Part shown: positions 1-7,680 of the stretch, piece after piece
How positions within the stretch are numbered: the first letter of the stretch is position 1
Layout of the letters: every line of letters starts with the position of its first letter
DNA from: DASXRU01 sp033856235
Lineage (GTDB): Bacteria; Acidobacteriota; Blastocatellia; Pyrinomonadales; Pyrinomonadaceae
Assembly: GCA_033856235.1 (NCBI GenBank)
Contig: JAWVFI010000170.1
Span: forward strand, 1-22,915
Direction: 5' to 3'
DNA: 22,915 nucleotides
Made by a program: the position numbers and the translations under genes
The notes under the pieces: generated by a model
The model's input: the letters and a program-made list of their open reading frames with translations, nothing else
Told to the model about the DNA's origin: nothing
Database searches by the model: none

Positions 1-1
1 C

Positions 2-217
2 AGATCATTTCCGGGTTATCAGATCGGCGAGGAATACGATCCTGTGACATTAGCGGCGTGGTTCAAGGATGCGGCAGCGGAACTTGGGCGGCGCTTTGAC
101 GAGCGCAATGACACCGACGCCTTTGCCAGCCTAATGTTCCAGACAAGCTCGTTGAAAGCGTTAGCCAGGCCGTTTCCACTAACAGCAACAGAAACGAGAG
201 TTCGCGTGATTTCCTGA
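2..217 (+). CDS. C-terminal end of an unrecognised protein (partial, cut by window start)
   Basis: An open frame runs from base 2 to a TGA at 215-217 and gives the last 71 residues of a protein whose start lies outside the window. The piece is soluble-looking, with a mixed acidic/basic stretch (FKDAAAELGRRFDERND) and an end reading RPFPLTATETRVRVIS. I do not recognise the family. Codon use looks coding, with GC-rich third positions, and the frame is open right up to the window edge, which supports a real gene over a chance frame. It is followed by a 229-base gap and then the convergent collar-HTH gene, so it is not obviously part of that unit. The competing minus-strand frame over the same bases looks like an antisense shadow. 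Confidence 0.6.
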   Translation, partial: RSFPGYQIGEEYDPVTLAAWFKDAAAELGRRFDERNDTDAFASLMFQTSSLKALARPFPLTATETRVRVIS

Positions 218-324
218 GTCGTTAGGCTGGTTGGCTTTGTCTTAAAAGTCAGTAATCGGCAGCAGTTGACGGAACAAGCCCCCCAAGTTGGAAGCAAACA
301 AATGAGAAGGTCCAGAACTTGGGT

Positions 325-397
325 TGATTCGTGTTACTTCATGGAATTCGTGTAATTTCGTGAACGGTCCGTTGACCAAAAGCAACACGAAATCGTG
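325..397. repeat. Degenerate TTCGTG-type intergenic repeat
   Basis: The stretch contains repeated near-copies of a short unit built on TTCGTG (ATTCGTGTTACTTCATGG, AATTCGTGTAATTTCGTGAA, then ACACGAAATCGTGG in partly inverted form). It fills most of the gap between the partial gene ending at 217 and the end of the collar-HTH gene at 447. Similar low-complexity CGTG/AATT repeats are common between genes in some acidobacterial-type genomes; that comparison is from general knowledge, not checked. No gene is seen in 218-446. Confidence 0.4.
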
Positions 398-446
398 GTT
401 CTTGTGCAAAGCGGCCTTGGGCATTCCATATGCGGAAGGTATTTTC

Positions 447-2051
447 TTATCTTTTTCTCTTGCCCTTTGCTTTGTGTTTTATGCCGCCATGTCTGATGGA
501 ACTGGGAAGTACTTCCGGAAGATCCAGCTCATCGTCAACCAAAACTTCCAGTTCAACATTGCTAAGGCGCGCGTAATTCAGAAGTAGTCCCGGCGCCGGA
601 TCTCGCCTTCCTGTTTCATATTTGGAAATATCAGCAGGAGCAATCATTGACGTCGCCCCCAGGCGCTCCAACATTTGTTGTTGCGACAATCCCAATCTCT
701 CTCTGATCGAGCGAACCTTCTCCGCAATCCGTTCTGGTTTATAGAAGGCAAGGCTCTTCACGGCTCGTCCAGTATCAATGACCGGGGCCTTGCTCACTAA
801 GGCAGCATGTCTCAGGGCAGGAAGCTCGTTTAGATCTCGGGTTAATTCCTCTAAGGCTTCCACCGCTTTGTCTGCGCGCATGGTCGATGTCAATTGTGTG
901 AGTATTGGGACGATGTGATCGTACAGCTGCTTGTCCCCGCTCATAACGCAAATCATCGGCACCTGGTATCGATATTTGGAAAGCTTGCGCCCCAACGGCT
1001 CACCCACCTGTCTCTTCCGGCCAGTTAGCTCAAGAACAAGCTCATTTAGCCCTTTGCTAAGTTGAGTAACGGCCCGGCTGGGCTCGACCGTTATTAAGTC
1101 TAAGCTGGCATCATAGATACCGATGGGCAGCTTCCAACCCCTCTTTTTTATTTCCTCGAAAGGAATGTACTTCACACGGAATTTCCACGCCGGTATCCCC
1201 TCCATGGTGTCATCGATGAGGTTTTTGGGATTGATGTGCGCAATCTCTGCGTAACGCTCAACTACGCCGACCTCGGGTATCGCCAGGGCCCATTCATAAA
1301 GCTGGATGTCCTCTGACCGCAAATTAAGATCCGGACCAAGGGAGATCGCTAACTCACGCCGATCCAGGCGCAACACACGACGTATACCAAGTAGTTTTTC
1401 TGCCAGGCGCACCGGCCCTTTGGCCAAAATTTTCTCGAGCGATTTGTTCCTTTGGGACGGCTTCTGCTGTGCGAATCTCGTGACGTCCTTTTGCTTTGGT
1501 ACCGGTACCGGCATTACCCGCTTTGGTGGCCGTTTTGCCGCCACCCTGGCCGATGAATTAACTCGTCGCCTCGCGGAGGCGATTTCCCTTTTCGCCGTCG
1601 GCCTGGCCTCAGGCGTTCCTGTTGGATAAATAGTTTCAGCAGGTCTTGAGAAGTCGATCGTTGGCTGTGGCAAATGGGTCTGTGGCCGGTCCGGTTGCCA
1701 AGGGGGGAAACGATTATAAGTATCGTCACCTTTCGAGGGATAGATACCTTGCAAGGCAATGATGTAGCGTGGGCCCCTAGCGAATACCCCTCGTCCCAAG
1801 GGAGGGGGTTCATATTCGCCTTTTACTCCGACTGATATCTCTTTCTCGTGGTTCGTTCCCACCAGGACTTTATCGGGTAAATCAGGCAGAGCAAAGGTCG
1901 TCTTGCCATCGCCACCGTAGTACGTATCGAGAAGCGAAAACAGGGCTGTGTGTTCCCATATCGTCTTAAGCTGGCCTTCACAAAGCGCCCAACCTGCGGG
2001 GGCGAAGGTCCCGAAGAAAAGTCGAATCTCACCAACGAATGCTTCAGCCAT
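447..2051 (-). CDS. Phage tail collar domain fused to a two-HTH DNA-binding-like region
   Basis: The 534-residue product begins with a complete tail-collar (microcystin-dependent-protein-like) domain. Residues 6-60 carry GEIRLFFGTFAPAGWALCEG, the TYYGGDGKTTFALPDL core, and by residue 97 the YIIALQGIYPS tail that normally ends such proteins. Instead of stopping, it continues through a basic, Pro/Arg/Lys-rich linker (about 145-205) into an HTH-like segment (about 212-282), a middle domain of unknown type, and a clear XRE-type HTH (about 439-507: RSIRERLGLSQQQMLERLG, then ISKYETGRRDP and VDDELDLP). The end is very basic (KHKAKGKRKR). A GGAGG ribosome site precedes ATG 2051. It lies 17 bases downstream of the double-collar gene, as if co-transcribed. 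The collar and HTH assignments are strong; the role of the fusion is unknown. Confidence 0.85.
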   Translation of the reverse strand: MAEAFVGEIRLFFGTFAPAGWALCEGQLKTIWEHTALFSLLDTYYGGDGKTTFALPDLPDKVLVGTNHEKEISVGVKGEYEPPPLGRGVFARGPRYIIALQGIYPSKGDDTYNRFPPWQPDRPQTHLPQPTIDFSRPAETIYPTGTPEARPTAKREIASARRRVNSSARVAAKRPPKRVMPVPVPKQKDVTRFAQQKPSQRNKSLEKILAKGPVRLAEKLLGIRRVLRLDRRELAISLGPDLNLRSEDIQLYEWALAIPEVGVVERYAEIAHINPKNLIDDTMEGIPAWKFRVKYIPFEEIKKRGWKLPIGIYDASLDLITVEPSRAVTQLSKGLNELVLELTGRKRQVGEPLGRKLSKYRYQVPMICVMSGDKQLYDHIVPILTQLTSTMRADKAVEALEELTRDLNELPALRHAALVSKAPVIDTGRAVKSLAFYKPERIAEKVRSIRERLGLSQQQMLERLGATSMIAPADISKYETGRRDPAPGLLLNYARLSNVELEVLVDDELDLPEVLPSSIRHGGIKHKAKGKRKR

Positions 2052-2068
2052 CTTGACTCCTCCGTTTC

Positions 2069-2803
2069 CTAAGCGCTTCTATCCCGACTGGGCAGCGGTC
2101 CGTCCACGCAAATGCAATAGTTGATCGCCAGGAACCCAACACTAGTGTTTGTTAAGGTGTCTGCGGATTTCATTATTGCAGCACTGTCCCTCTTGACGGG
2201 ATTGTTTCCAGCTCCTCGCAAAGAATCAGGAGCATACTCCAGAGGGATCGAATCACGCAGATCAGGAAGCGCGAACGCTTTTTTCCCATCTCCACCATAC
2301 ATCGGTCCCAGCAACGCGTAGAGCGCCGCGTTTCCCTTGATCGGCATGAGTTGCCCATCACAGTAAGCCCAGCCCGCCGGGGCTCGCTCAAATGCGAACA
2401 TACGCCCTTCGCAAAGGAAAGGCGCAGCCTCAGTTTGAACCTGTACACCTTCAAACAAGGGAAAGAGACCGAAAGGCGAGATCATGAAGTTCATCGCCAG
2501 CGTGGCACTCACGTCCCTGGACTCACGGGCCGGGCTCTCAATGGGATATTGATTGGATACGCTAGGCCTAATTACTCCCGTCTCCCCCAAACGACGGTCC
2601 CCTCGGTGAAGCGGACTTCGTCCTCGAAAGTCGGGCACAGCGAAAGTCTTCTCGCCGTCGCCGCCGTAGGTGGTGCCAATCAGACTAAAAAGCTCCATGA
2701 ATTCTTCTATGAATAGTTCCCGGCCATCGCAGGGTACCCAACCTCTTACGGGAAAGTTGAATGCCGCGGTTCTGATTTCACCTATATAGGGTGGCATCTT
2801 CAC
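2069..2803 (-). CDS. Tandem double tail-collar domain protein (microcystin-dependent-protein-like)
   Basis: The 244-residue product holds two collar units. The first (about 6-115) has YIGEIRTAAFNF, GWVPCDGREL and GTTYGGDGEKTFAVPDFRGR, and closes with LAMNFMISPFGLFP. The second (about 128-240) has GRMFAFERAPAGWAYCDGQL and PMYGGDGKKAFALPDLRD, and closes with LAINYCICVDGPLPSRD. Each unit ends with a degenerate form of the usual IALQGIFPSR tail, so this looks like two formerly separate collar proteins joined end to end. Family members are short-fibre or collar-type structural proteins of phage tails and tail-derived particles; their role in bacteria without a prophage is poorly known. GAGGAG-like bases precede the ATG. 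It is first in a two-gene minus-strand unit with the collar-HTH fusion. Confidence 0.88.
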   Translation of the reverse strand: MKMPPYIGEIRTAAFNFPVRGWVPCDGRELFIEEFMELFSLIGTTYGGDGEKTFAVPDFRGRSPLHRGDRRLGETGVIRPSVSNQYPIESPARESRDVSATLAMNFMISPFGLFPLFEGVQVQTEAAPFLCEGRMFAFERAPAGWAYCDGQLMPIKGNAALYALLGPMYGGDGKKAFALPDLRDSIPLEYAPDSLRGAGNNPVKRDSAAIMKSADTLTNTSVGFLAINYCICVDGPLPSRDRSA

Positions 2804-2927
2804 TCCTCAGTTTGGTTTTTCCTGGCGCGCAGTCTTGATTTGCCGGACTGCAATGTGTTAGCCCAATCTGTGTCACTATTATTCTGTGGGAGCGAAACAA
2901 TAACACGCCATTAAATGGTTACGTAAG
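2804..2927. other. Divergent intergenic region, probable promoter zone for two units
   Basis: This 124-base gap separates the minus-strand collar unit from the plus-strand gene at 2928, so promoters for both directions should lie here. It is more AT-rich than its surroundings towards the right side (ACTATTATTCTG, ACAATAACACGCC). I could not pick a convincing -35/-10 pair, and no palindrome stands out. Confidence 0.35.
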
Positions 2928-3659
2928 ATGGATCTCGAAATAAATTCCGGCCTCATCATTTCCGAATGCCTGAAGCATCACGGGCAGGGTCAGCTCTTTT
3001 TTCGCGCCGACGGGTTGGCGTTTGAAACCCGCAGGAGTGAGGCCCGGCTGGAGTACCTGGCCGCCCACGACGACATTGACCCGCCAACGCGCGCGGCGAT
3101 CCTGGCAGCAGCCATCACACCGGGCATGACGCGAAACGAAGTGATCGCGGCCTGGGGTTTATTAGAAGAAGACACGCGGACTGCCTTTGGGCACGTCACC
3201 GAAGAGCGACGCCAGGCCTTCGCTTACTTCACCGGACTTGAGGTCGGAGCGCCCTACGCGCTCTATTTTCAGGACGAGATCCTGGTTGGTGTGAAGCAAA
3301 CAGACGAACTGGTGCCGCCGCATGAACGGGAGATCGACATGCGCATCGCGGAAGACAGCGGCTCGTTCTATTTCTACGATGGCAATGACGATCAGCTGCG
3401 CGGGAGCAACGTGGATCAATATCACATGGATTGGGACACCATGCATCTGCACCTCTATACAGTTGAGATTATCCCACCTTCGTCGCGGCATCGCATCGAA
3501 GCGCATCTGGAGGCCAACGGCGCCCTGGAAAAATATGAGGCCGAGCTGAACCGGCTGGGTCACACGATCGAAGCCGCGCCCGCCGAGGTCCGTTCACAGG
3601 TGGCTCTGCGACTGTTGCCATATCCGCAACCGGAACGTAAGAAGGACCGCCACTTCTGA
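2928..3659 (+). CDS. Uncharacterised protein with a BamE/SmpA-like GMTRNEV motif
   Basis: The product is 243 residues, soluble, with no signal peptide or membrane segment. Residues 63-78 read ITPGMTRNEVIAAWGL, which resembles the short helix motif of BamE/SmpA-OmlA-type domains (GMTxxEVxxxWG), followed by a beta-rich part ending ALYFQDEILVGVK. The second half has a segment rich in aromatic and acidic residues (SGSFYFYDGNDDQ, YHMDWDTMHLHLY) and a helical tail. I cannot name a family for the whole. Start ATG 2928 has only a weak upstream ribosome site. It is followed in the same direction by the DUF6745-type gene 80 bases later, so the two could share a transcript. Confidence 0.75.
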   Translation: MDLEINSGLIISECLKHHGQGQLFFRADGLAFETRRSEARLEYLAAHDDIDPPTRAAILAAAITPGMTRNEVIAAWGLLEEDTRTAFGHVTEERRQAFAYFTGLEVGAPYALYFQDEILVGVKQTDELVPPHEREIDMRIAEDSGSFYFYDGNDDQLRGSNVDQYHMDWDTMHLHLYTVEIIPPSSRHRIEAHLEANGALEKYEAELNRLGHTIEAAPAEVRSQVALRLLPYPQPERKKDRHF

Positions 3660-3739
3660 AAAACCGGTATCCGACCATTGGCGACGTATTGCCGGGGCAA
3701 TTGAGCCAAGCGCGAAGGGCATCGAATTAGCATCGAATC

Positions 3740-4810
3740 ATGGCTGAAGTAAATCTCCACGAGTTAGAGGCAAACATTCTGCGTCGGTTGAAAGCGATTG
3801 ATGTGTCATCGGTCGCGCTCGACGAGCCTGCCATTGCTGTGCTGCTGAAAGAGTATCTCAGTTCATTGGGCCTGGATCCCCGTCCCATCAAGTGGGCGAA
3901 AGATGGGCTGGATGCGATGTCGTTGCTGGCACGATCAGAACTGATCACAGTTCAGGGACAACTCGATCGCTTCGACCGCGCCGGGCGGGTCCCGGTTGAG
4001 CGGGAACAAAAGTCATGGGTTGATTCACGGGAAACAGCTAAGGCCGTGGGGTTTGGCGAGCAACTGGATATCGTTAGGGCCCTGGTGCAAGGGCAATCCG
4101 TTCTGCTCTCGATTCCCTGGCGCAGATATCAAGGGACAATGACCGGCGATCGTGGCTCACGTACGAACCCTCAGTACAGCCCTGCCTGGGCCGCCGTGCA
4201 TGACGTGCTTGAATACGCGGCGCGAGCCGCCGCCGAGTGTGCCTGGACGCGCCTGGGATCTGATCGCCAGATTCATCCGAGTTTCGAAAGTGGCTTGCTG
4301 CCCTTTGTGGCCGCCTACGAAGCCGGCCTCTGGTTATTCTGGATTACCTCCAGCGAAGTAGTCGCCCTGCCACGACCAGCTTTGAAGCTGCTGGCGAAAC
4401 AACTGCACTCAACGGAGGCTCCCGCAGTGGCCTGGCCCGGAGGCGAGCATCAGTATTTTTTCCTGAACGGAGTGAATGTCCCGAGGGCGATTGTGGAAAC
4501 GCCGGCGCGAGAACTGGATCCGCGCACTCTTTTGCACGAGAGCAATGCCGAAGTTCGCCGGGAGATTGTGCGCAAGGTTGGAATCGAGCGCGTCTGCGAG
4601 GCCTTGGACGCCAAATGCCTGGATCGCTCTGGCAACTACGAGTTGTTGCTGCTGGATTTGCAGGACGGGCGGACTCGTCCGTTCTTAAAGATGAAGAATC
4701 CCAGCGTTGGGGTTTATCATATCGAAGGCGTCGCGCCCGAATGCCGCACAGTGGCGGAAGCATTGGCTTGGCGAAACCAGTCGGACGTGCCACCATCCAT
4801 TCTCACATGA
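3740..4810 (+). CDS. DUF6745-type protein
   Basis: The 356-residue product ends in about 100 residues matching my memory of the DUF6745 C-terminal block: NAEVRREIVRKVGIERVCEA, LDRSGNYELLLLDL, RPFLKMKNPSVGVYHIEGV and CRTVAEALAWRN. The middle (about 140-230) is helical and Trp-rich (EYAARAAAECAW, EAGLWLFWITSSEVVALPRP), also usual for this family. No catalytic motif is obvious and the function is unknown. It has no signal peptide. The gene for a small cupin-like protein starts 24 bases downstream with a strong ribosome site, a pairing I recall as typical of the family, which suggests the two proteins work together. Family call is fairly sure; role is not. Confidence 0.8.
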   Translation: MAEVNLHELEANILRRLKAIDVSSVALDEPAIAVLLKEYLSSLGLDPRPIKWAKDGLDAMSLLARSELITVQGQLDRFDRAGRVPVEREQKSWVDSRETAKAVGFGEQLDIVRALVQGQSVLLSIPWRRYQGTMTGDRGSRTNPQYSPAWAAVHDVLEYAARAAAECAWTRLGSDRQIHPSFESGLLPFVAAYEAGLWLFWITSSEVVALPRPALKLLAKQLHSTEAPAVAWPGGEHQYFFLNGVNVPRAIVETPARELDPRTLLHESNAEVRREIVRKVGIERVCEALDAKCLDRSGNYELLLLDLQDGRTRPFLKMKNPSVGVYHIEGVAPECRTVAEALAWRNQSDVPPSILT

Positions 4811-4834
4811 GGTTATGCAAGGAGGATTCGACTA

Positions 4835-5167
4835 ATGGAACCGGAGAAGCAGAACGAAAACGCCAGCACCTGGTATCAGCAGGGCGACGTGACTATAAAA
4901 CCGGTGGACACAATTCCCGCCGGCGCCAAACCCACCGCCAATCGCGTCCTGGCTGAAGGCGAGGCGACCGGCCACAAACACCTGGCTGAGGCTGAAGATG
5001 TGCGCTTGTTCATGCACCTGGGAACGCTCTACATGAGCGCGCCGACGGGAACCACGGTGGTACACGAGGAACACGGTCCTCTCATCATTCCTCCCGGTGA
5101 ATATCAGATCGGAATTGTGCGCGAGTACGACCACTTCGCTGAAGAAGCCCGTCGGGTCGTTGATTAA
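4835..5167 (+). CDS. Small cupin-like protein paired with DUF6745
   Basis: The 110-residue product has two short conserved blocks suggestive of a cupin-type beta-barrel: LAEGEATGHKH early on, and EEHGPLIIPPGEYQIGIVRE, followed by YDHFAEEARRVVD at the end. The histidines in TGHKH and EEHG could bind a metal, but that is inference. An AGGAGG ribosome site lies 8 bases before ATG 4835. It directly follows the DUF6745-type gene, almost certainly in one operon. Its stop codon at 5165-5167 abuts the stop codon of the convergent HEPN-like gene with no gap, so no terminator separates the two units. Confidence 0.78.
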   Translation: MEPEKQNENASTWYQQGDVTIKPVDTIPAGAKPTANRVLAEGEATGHKHLAEAEDVRLFMHLGTLYMSAPTGTTVVHEEHGPLIIPPGEYQIGIVREYDHFAEEARRVVD

Positions 5168-6430
5168 TCACCGGCCTTGCTGGTACGCGCTCGGTGCTTT
5201 CACCAACTCTTTCGCAATAACAGGTTTGTCAAAGGCCTGTAACAACTCCGCTAGTTCGTGGATAATCTCATCCCTTGAAAAGAGCTCGCGCGTAAAGAAT
5301 TGATAAAATACCGCCTTGGCTAGTGGGCTCTCAAATCCGCCGGCAGGTGCTCCGGTAGTTAGGGACTGCTGCAGCCTGTGCAACTCATCCTGCCCGACCT
5401 CTCTACTGGTAATCGGTAATATTCTGTTGTCAGCGCCAAAGTGGCTTTCCGTCAACCGGTGCAGTGAGCTTCGCACCCTCGCCACAGTGCCGTCACTCCT
5501 GATATTCACTTTTACGACACCCCAATAAGTGTCACTGTCTTCGCTCCGCAGGGCGCTAAATGTGTACAGATGGCGATTTTTCTTGCCGTCCGACGACGCC
5601 TGCACCAGTCGCCATTCTTCTATTCGCTTAGTGCCAAGCTTTTCGAGGCGTTCCATCTCCTTAAGCGCGAGGGATTTTTGAAATTCCAGCTTTTTCTTTC
5701 GTTCCCGTGAAAACTTGGCGCGTTCCGCTTCCCATGATCCGTGTGCCGTAAAGTCGCGCTGCAAAATTTCGCGCCGGACGTTGGAGCGCTCTATGGGCCA
5801 GCCCAGCACCGACAACAACATTCTTTCAACTACCCAATGCAAATGCATTTCCGCACAAGCAACGGCTTCGTGCGGTCGTTGATTGAAGGGATCGCCGTGC
5901 ACCAGGCGATGGCGAATTTCAGTCAAAGGCCAATCGGCGTGTTTGCCGGTCACTGGCCACAGGTCAGCCAAGTCTAACGAATAGTTGGTGCAAAACGTCT
6001 CAAAGACGTGTGACATCGGAAACCGGTTCAGCTCGCGAAACTTTTCATAGATTAGAGCGCGCTTCGCGGCTTCAGCCTTTAGCACCGGATGTTGCTTCAG
6101 CCACTTCTTCAAGTCTCTTTCTAACTCGCTGAACTTTGCCGCAGGCAGGATTTTGTATTCATCCTGGCGCCGGAAAAAAGTCAGGATCGATTCGAGCGAA
6201 GCCGACAAGCTAAGGAAGGTCACCTCCAGACTTTGAGCCGGCGACGGCAGCGCGAAAGTGATTGCGCGGTAGAGAATGTCTTTTAACTCTGCCGAATGAG
6301 ACGGCGCGCCGTTGAGAACGAATTCGTCCACGTCGGCCGGGTCGATCAATGGCGCGGCGGCGTTGACTTCGTTTGGGGCAGCGGGTTGTCGCAAGGCTAA
6401 TTGCCTTAATAACGCTGAGTCTATCTTCAT
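5168..6430 (-). CDS. Protein with a HEPN-like domain, downstream of a tail sheath gene
   Basis: The 420-residue product is soluble. Residues about 50-215 are helical, and EIRHRLVHGD places R173 and H178 in the R-x4-H spacing of HEPN domains. An upstream helix reads TFLSLSASLESILTFF, as in Apea-like HEPN proteins. A charged, probably coiled-coil stretch follows (about 232-272, ERAKFSRERKKKLEFQKSL), then a beta-rich part (about 285-345, HLYTFSALRSEDSD, YWGVVKVNIRSDG) and a helical tail. HEPN domains are often RNases in toxin or defence systems, but some are inactive; activity here is inference. Its start is 21 bases downstream of the sheath gene's stop, and both read minus, so they probably share a transcript. 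The ribosome site is weak. Confidence 0.7.
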   Translation of the reverse strand: MKIDSALLRQLALRQPAAPNEVNAAAPLIDPADVDEFVLNGAPSHSAELKDILYRAITFALPSPAQSLEVTFLSLSASLESILTFFRRQDEYKILPAAKFSELERDLKKWLKQHPVLKAEAAKRALIYEKFRELNRFPMSHVFETFCTNYSLDLADLWPVTGKHADWPLTEIRHRLVHGDPFNQRPHEAVACAEMHLHWVVERMLLSVLGWPIERSNVRREILQRDFTAHGSWEAERAKFSRERKKKLEFQKSLALKEMERLEKLGTKRIEEWRLVQASSDGKKNRHLYTFSALRSEDSDTYWGVVKVNIRSDGTVARVRSSLHRLTESHFGADNRILPITSREVGQDELHRLQQSLTTGAPAGGFESPLAKAVFYQFFTRELFSRDEIIHELAELLQAFDKPVIAKELVKAPSAYQQGR

Positions 6431-6451
6431 AGCTTTGCCGGGGGCGTTCTT

Positions 6452-7648
6452 TCAGCAAGCAGTCTGCCCCGCCATCTGCTGGATTTTAATAACGACGAAT
6501 TCAGCGGGCTTCAGCGGAGCGAAGCCAATGATGATATTTACAACGTCAACCTCGATATCTTCCCGTGTAGTGGTGGTTGCGTCGCACTTCACGAAGAAGG
6601 CGTCGCTGGGGCTCGCTCCCTGAAAAGCCCCCTGGCGAAAAAGTTGGTGCATAAAGTCGCCCGCACTGAGACGTATCCGCGCCCATAACACCTCATCATT
6701 GGGCTCGTAGATCGCCCATTGGATTCCCTGAGAGACGCTCGCTTCGATGAATAGCGCCGTGCGGCGCACCGGATTGTACTTCCACTCGCTGGCGAGCGGG
6801 TCAGAACCCACGAGCGTCCGAGCACCCCAGCAGACGTTGCCGCTGCTCGGAAAACTCCGCAGTACGTTGATACCCAGGACATTGAGTTTAGCGTTCTCAA
6901 TGTCCGTGAGGTGGTGCGCCAACTGAACGCCAACCAGGGTCGCATCCACCCCGGCGGGTGCTTTCCAGACTCCTCGCTGAGCATCGGTCCGGGCGTAAAC
7001 GCCAGCCATCGTGCCACTGGCACCGACGTTCCGCAGAGTCTTCTTGCCTAAAGGATCCACCAGCACGCGGGGAAAATATATTGCAGCATTCGCATCGCGC
7101 GTGATCCCTTTTGTCTCTTCGAGCCAGGCAATAGATTTCTCGGGCGTGTCAATGTGCGGTGGAATGTCCGCGATCAGAAAGGCCCGTTGCTCATTACAGA
7201 ATTTGGCTGCTTCGTCATAAACGGTCTTCAGGCTATTGGCGGAGAGGTTGGCCGCGGCCGGTAGGCAGAGAATGTTAAAGCCCGTGCCCCGGAGCGCGTA
7301 AATTCCCTGCTCCTCGCCGGCGCGACCCAGGATTGCATCGGCACCCTTCGTGCCGTGCCATTCGGAAGTTCCCGGTTCATTCGCGGCTGCGATGCGAACC
7401 ACCCATGCGACGCAACCCCCGTTGAGAAAGAATTGTTCAATTGCAAAACTTGCTTCGCTGCGCGCATCCAGGCCGCCGAATTCCCTTTCGAAGTGATTAA
7501 AGCTCCTAATTGCGATCGCTTTCTCAAGCGCACCCTTGGGAAAGAAGTCGACAAACGCTGCGTCTGAGGTGCTGACGCCAGGGATCGGGTGCGCCCCTGT
7601 CGGAATCTCCTCAATATACACGCCGGGATATGTCACCTCACCTGACAT
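6452..7648 (-). CDS. Contractile phage tail sheath protein (eCIS/phage type)
   Basis: The 398-residue product starts with the family hallmark YPGVYIEEIPTGAHPIPGVS followed by TSDAAFVDFFPKGALEKA. The middle holds a sheath-type alpha/beta domain (FLIADIPPHIDTPEKSIAWL, AAIYFPRVLVDPLG, GVYARTDAQRGVWKAPAG). The C-terminal domain shows YNPVRRTALFIEASVSQGIQ, WAIYEPNDEVLWARIR, DAFFVKCD and GFAPLKPAEFVVIKIQQ, the segment that lets neighbouring sheath subunits interlock. The length is normal and no break is seen, so it should fold. Sheath proteins form the contracting outer cylinder of myophage tails, type VI secretion-like and extracellular contractile injection systems. No inner tube or baseplate gene lies next to it. 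The HEPN-like gene follows 21 bases downstream. Confidence 0.93.
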   Translation of the reverse strand: MSGEVTYPGVYIEEIPTGAHPIPGVSTSDAAFVDFFPKGALEKAIAIRSFNHFEREFGGLDARSEASFAIEQFFLNGGCVAWVVRIAAANEPGTSEWHGTKGADAILGRAGEEQGIYALRGTGFNILCLPAAANLSANSLKTVYDEAAKFCNEQRAFLIADIPPHIDTPEKSIAWLEETKGITRDANAAIYFPRVLVDPLGKKTLRNVGASGTMAGVYARTDAQRGVWKAPAGVDATLVGVQLAHHLTDIENAKLNVLGINVLRSFPSSGNVCWGARTLVGSDPLASEWKYNPVRRTALFIEASVSQGIQWAIYEPNDEVLWARIRLSAGDFMHQLFRQGAFQGASPSDAFFVKCDATTTTREDIEVDVVNIIIGFAPLKPAEFVVIKIQQMAGQTAC

Positions 7649-7680
7649 CTATTTTCTCAGTGAACTGGAAACCATGAAGC

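Noticed and set aside
19..297. Minus-strand frame of 92 codons
   Set aside because: It covers the antisense of the partial gene and continues into an intergenic part; no domain or ribosome site.
324..587. Plus-strand frame of 87 codons
   Set aside because: It begins in the TTCGTG repeat and overlaps the 3' end of the collar-HTH gene; the hydrophobic stretch looks like chance translation.
4344..4796. Minus-strand frame of 150 codons, with Arg/Pro/Ser-rich translation
   Set aside because: It is wholly antisense to the DUF6745-type gene, with the composition expected of a GC-rich shadow frame.
5168..6430. Clear toxin-antitoxin pair with a HEPN toxin
   Set aside because: No MNT-type nucleotidyltransferase or other small antitoxin gene is adjacent; only the HEPN-like motif itself is supported.
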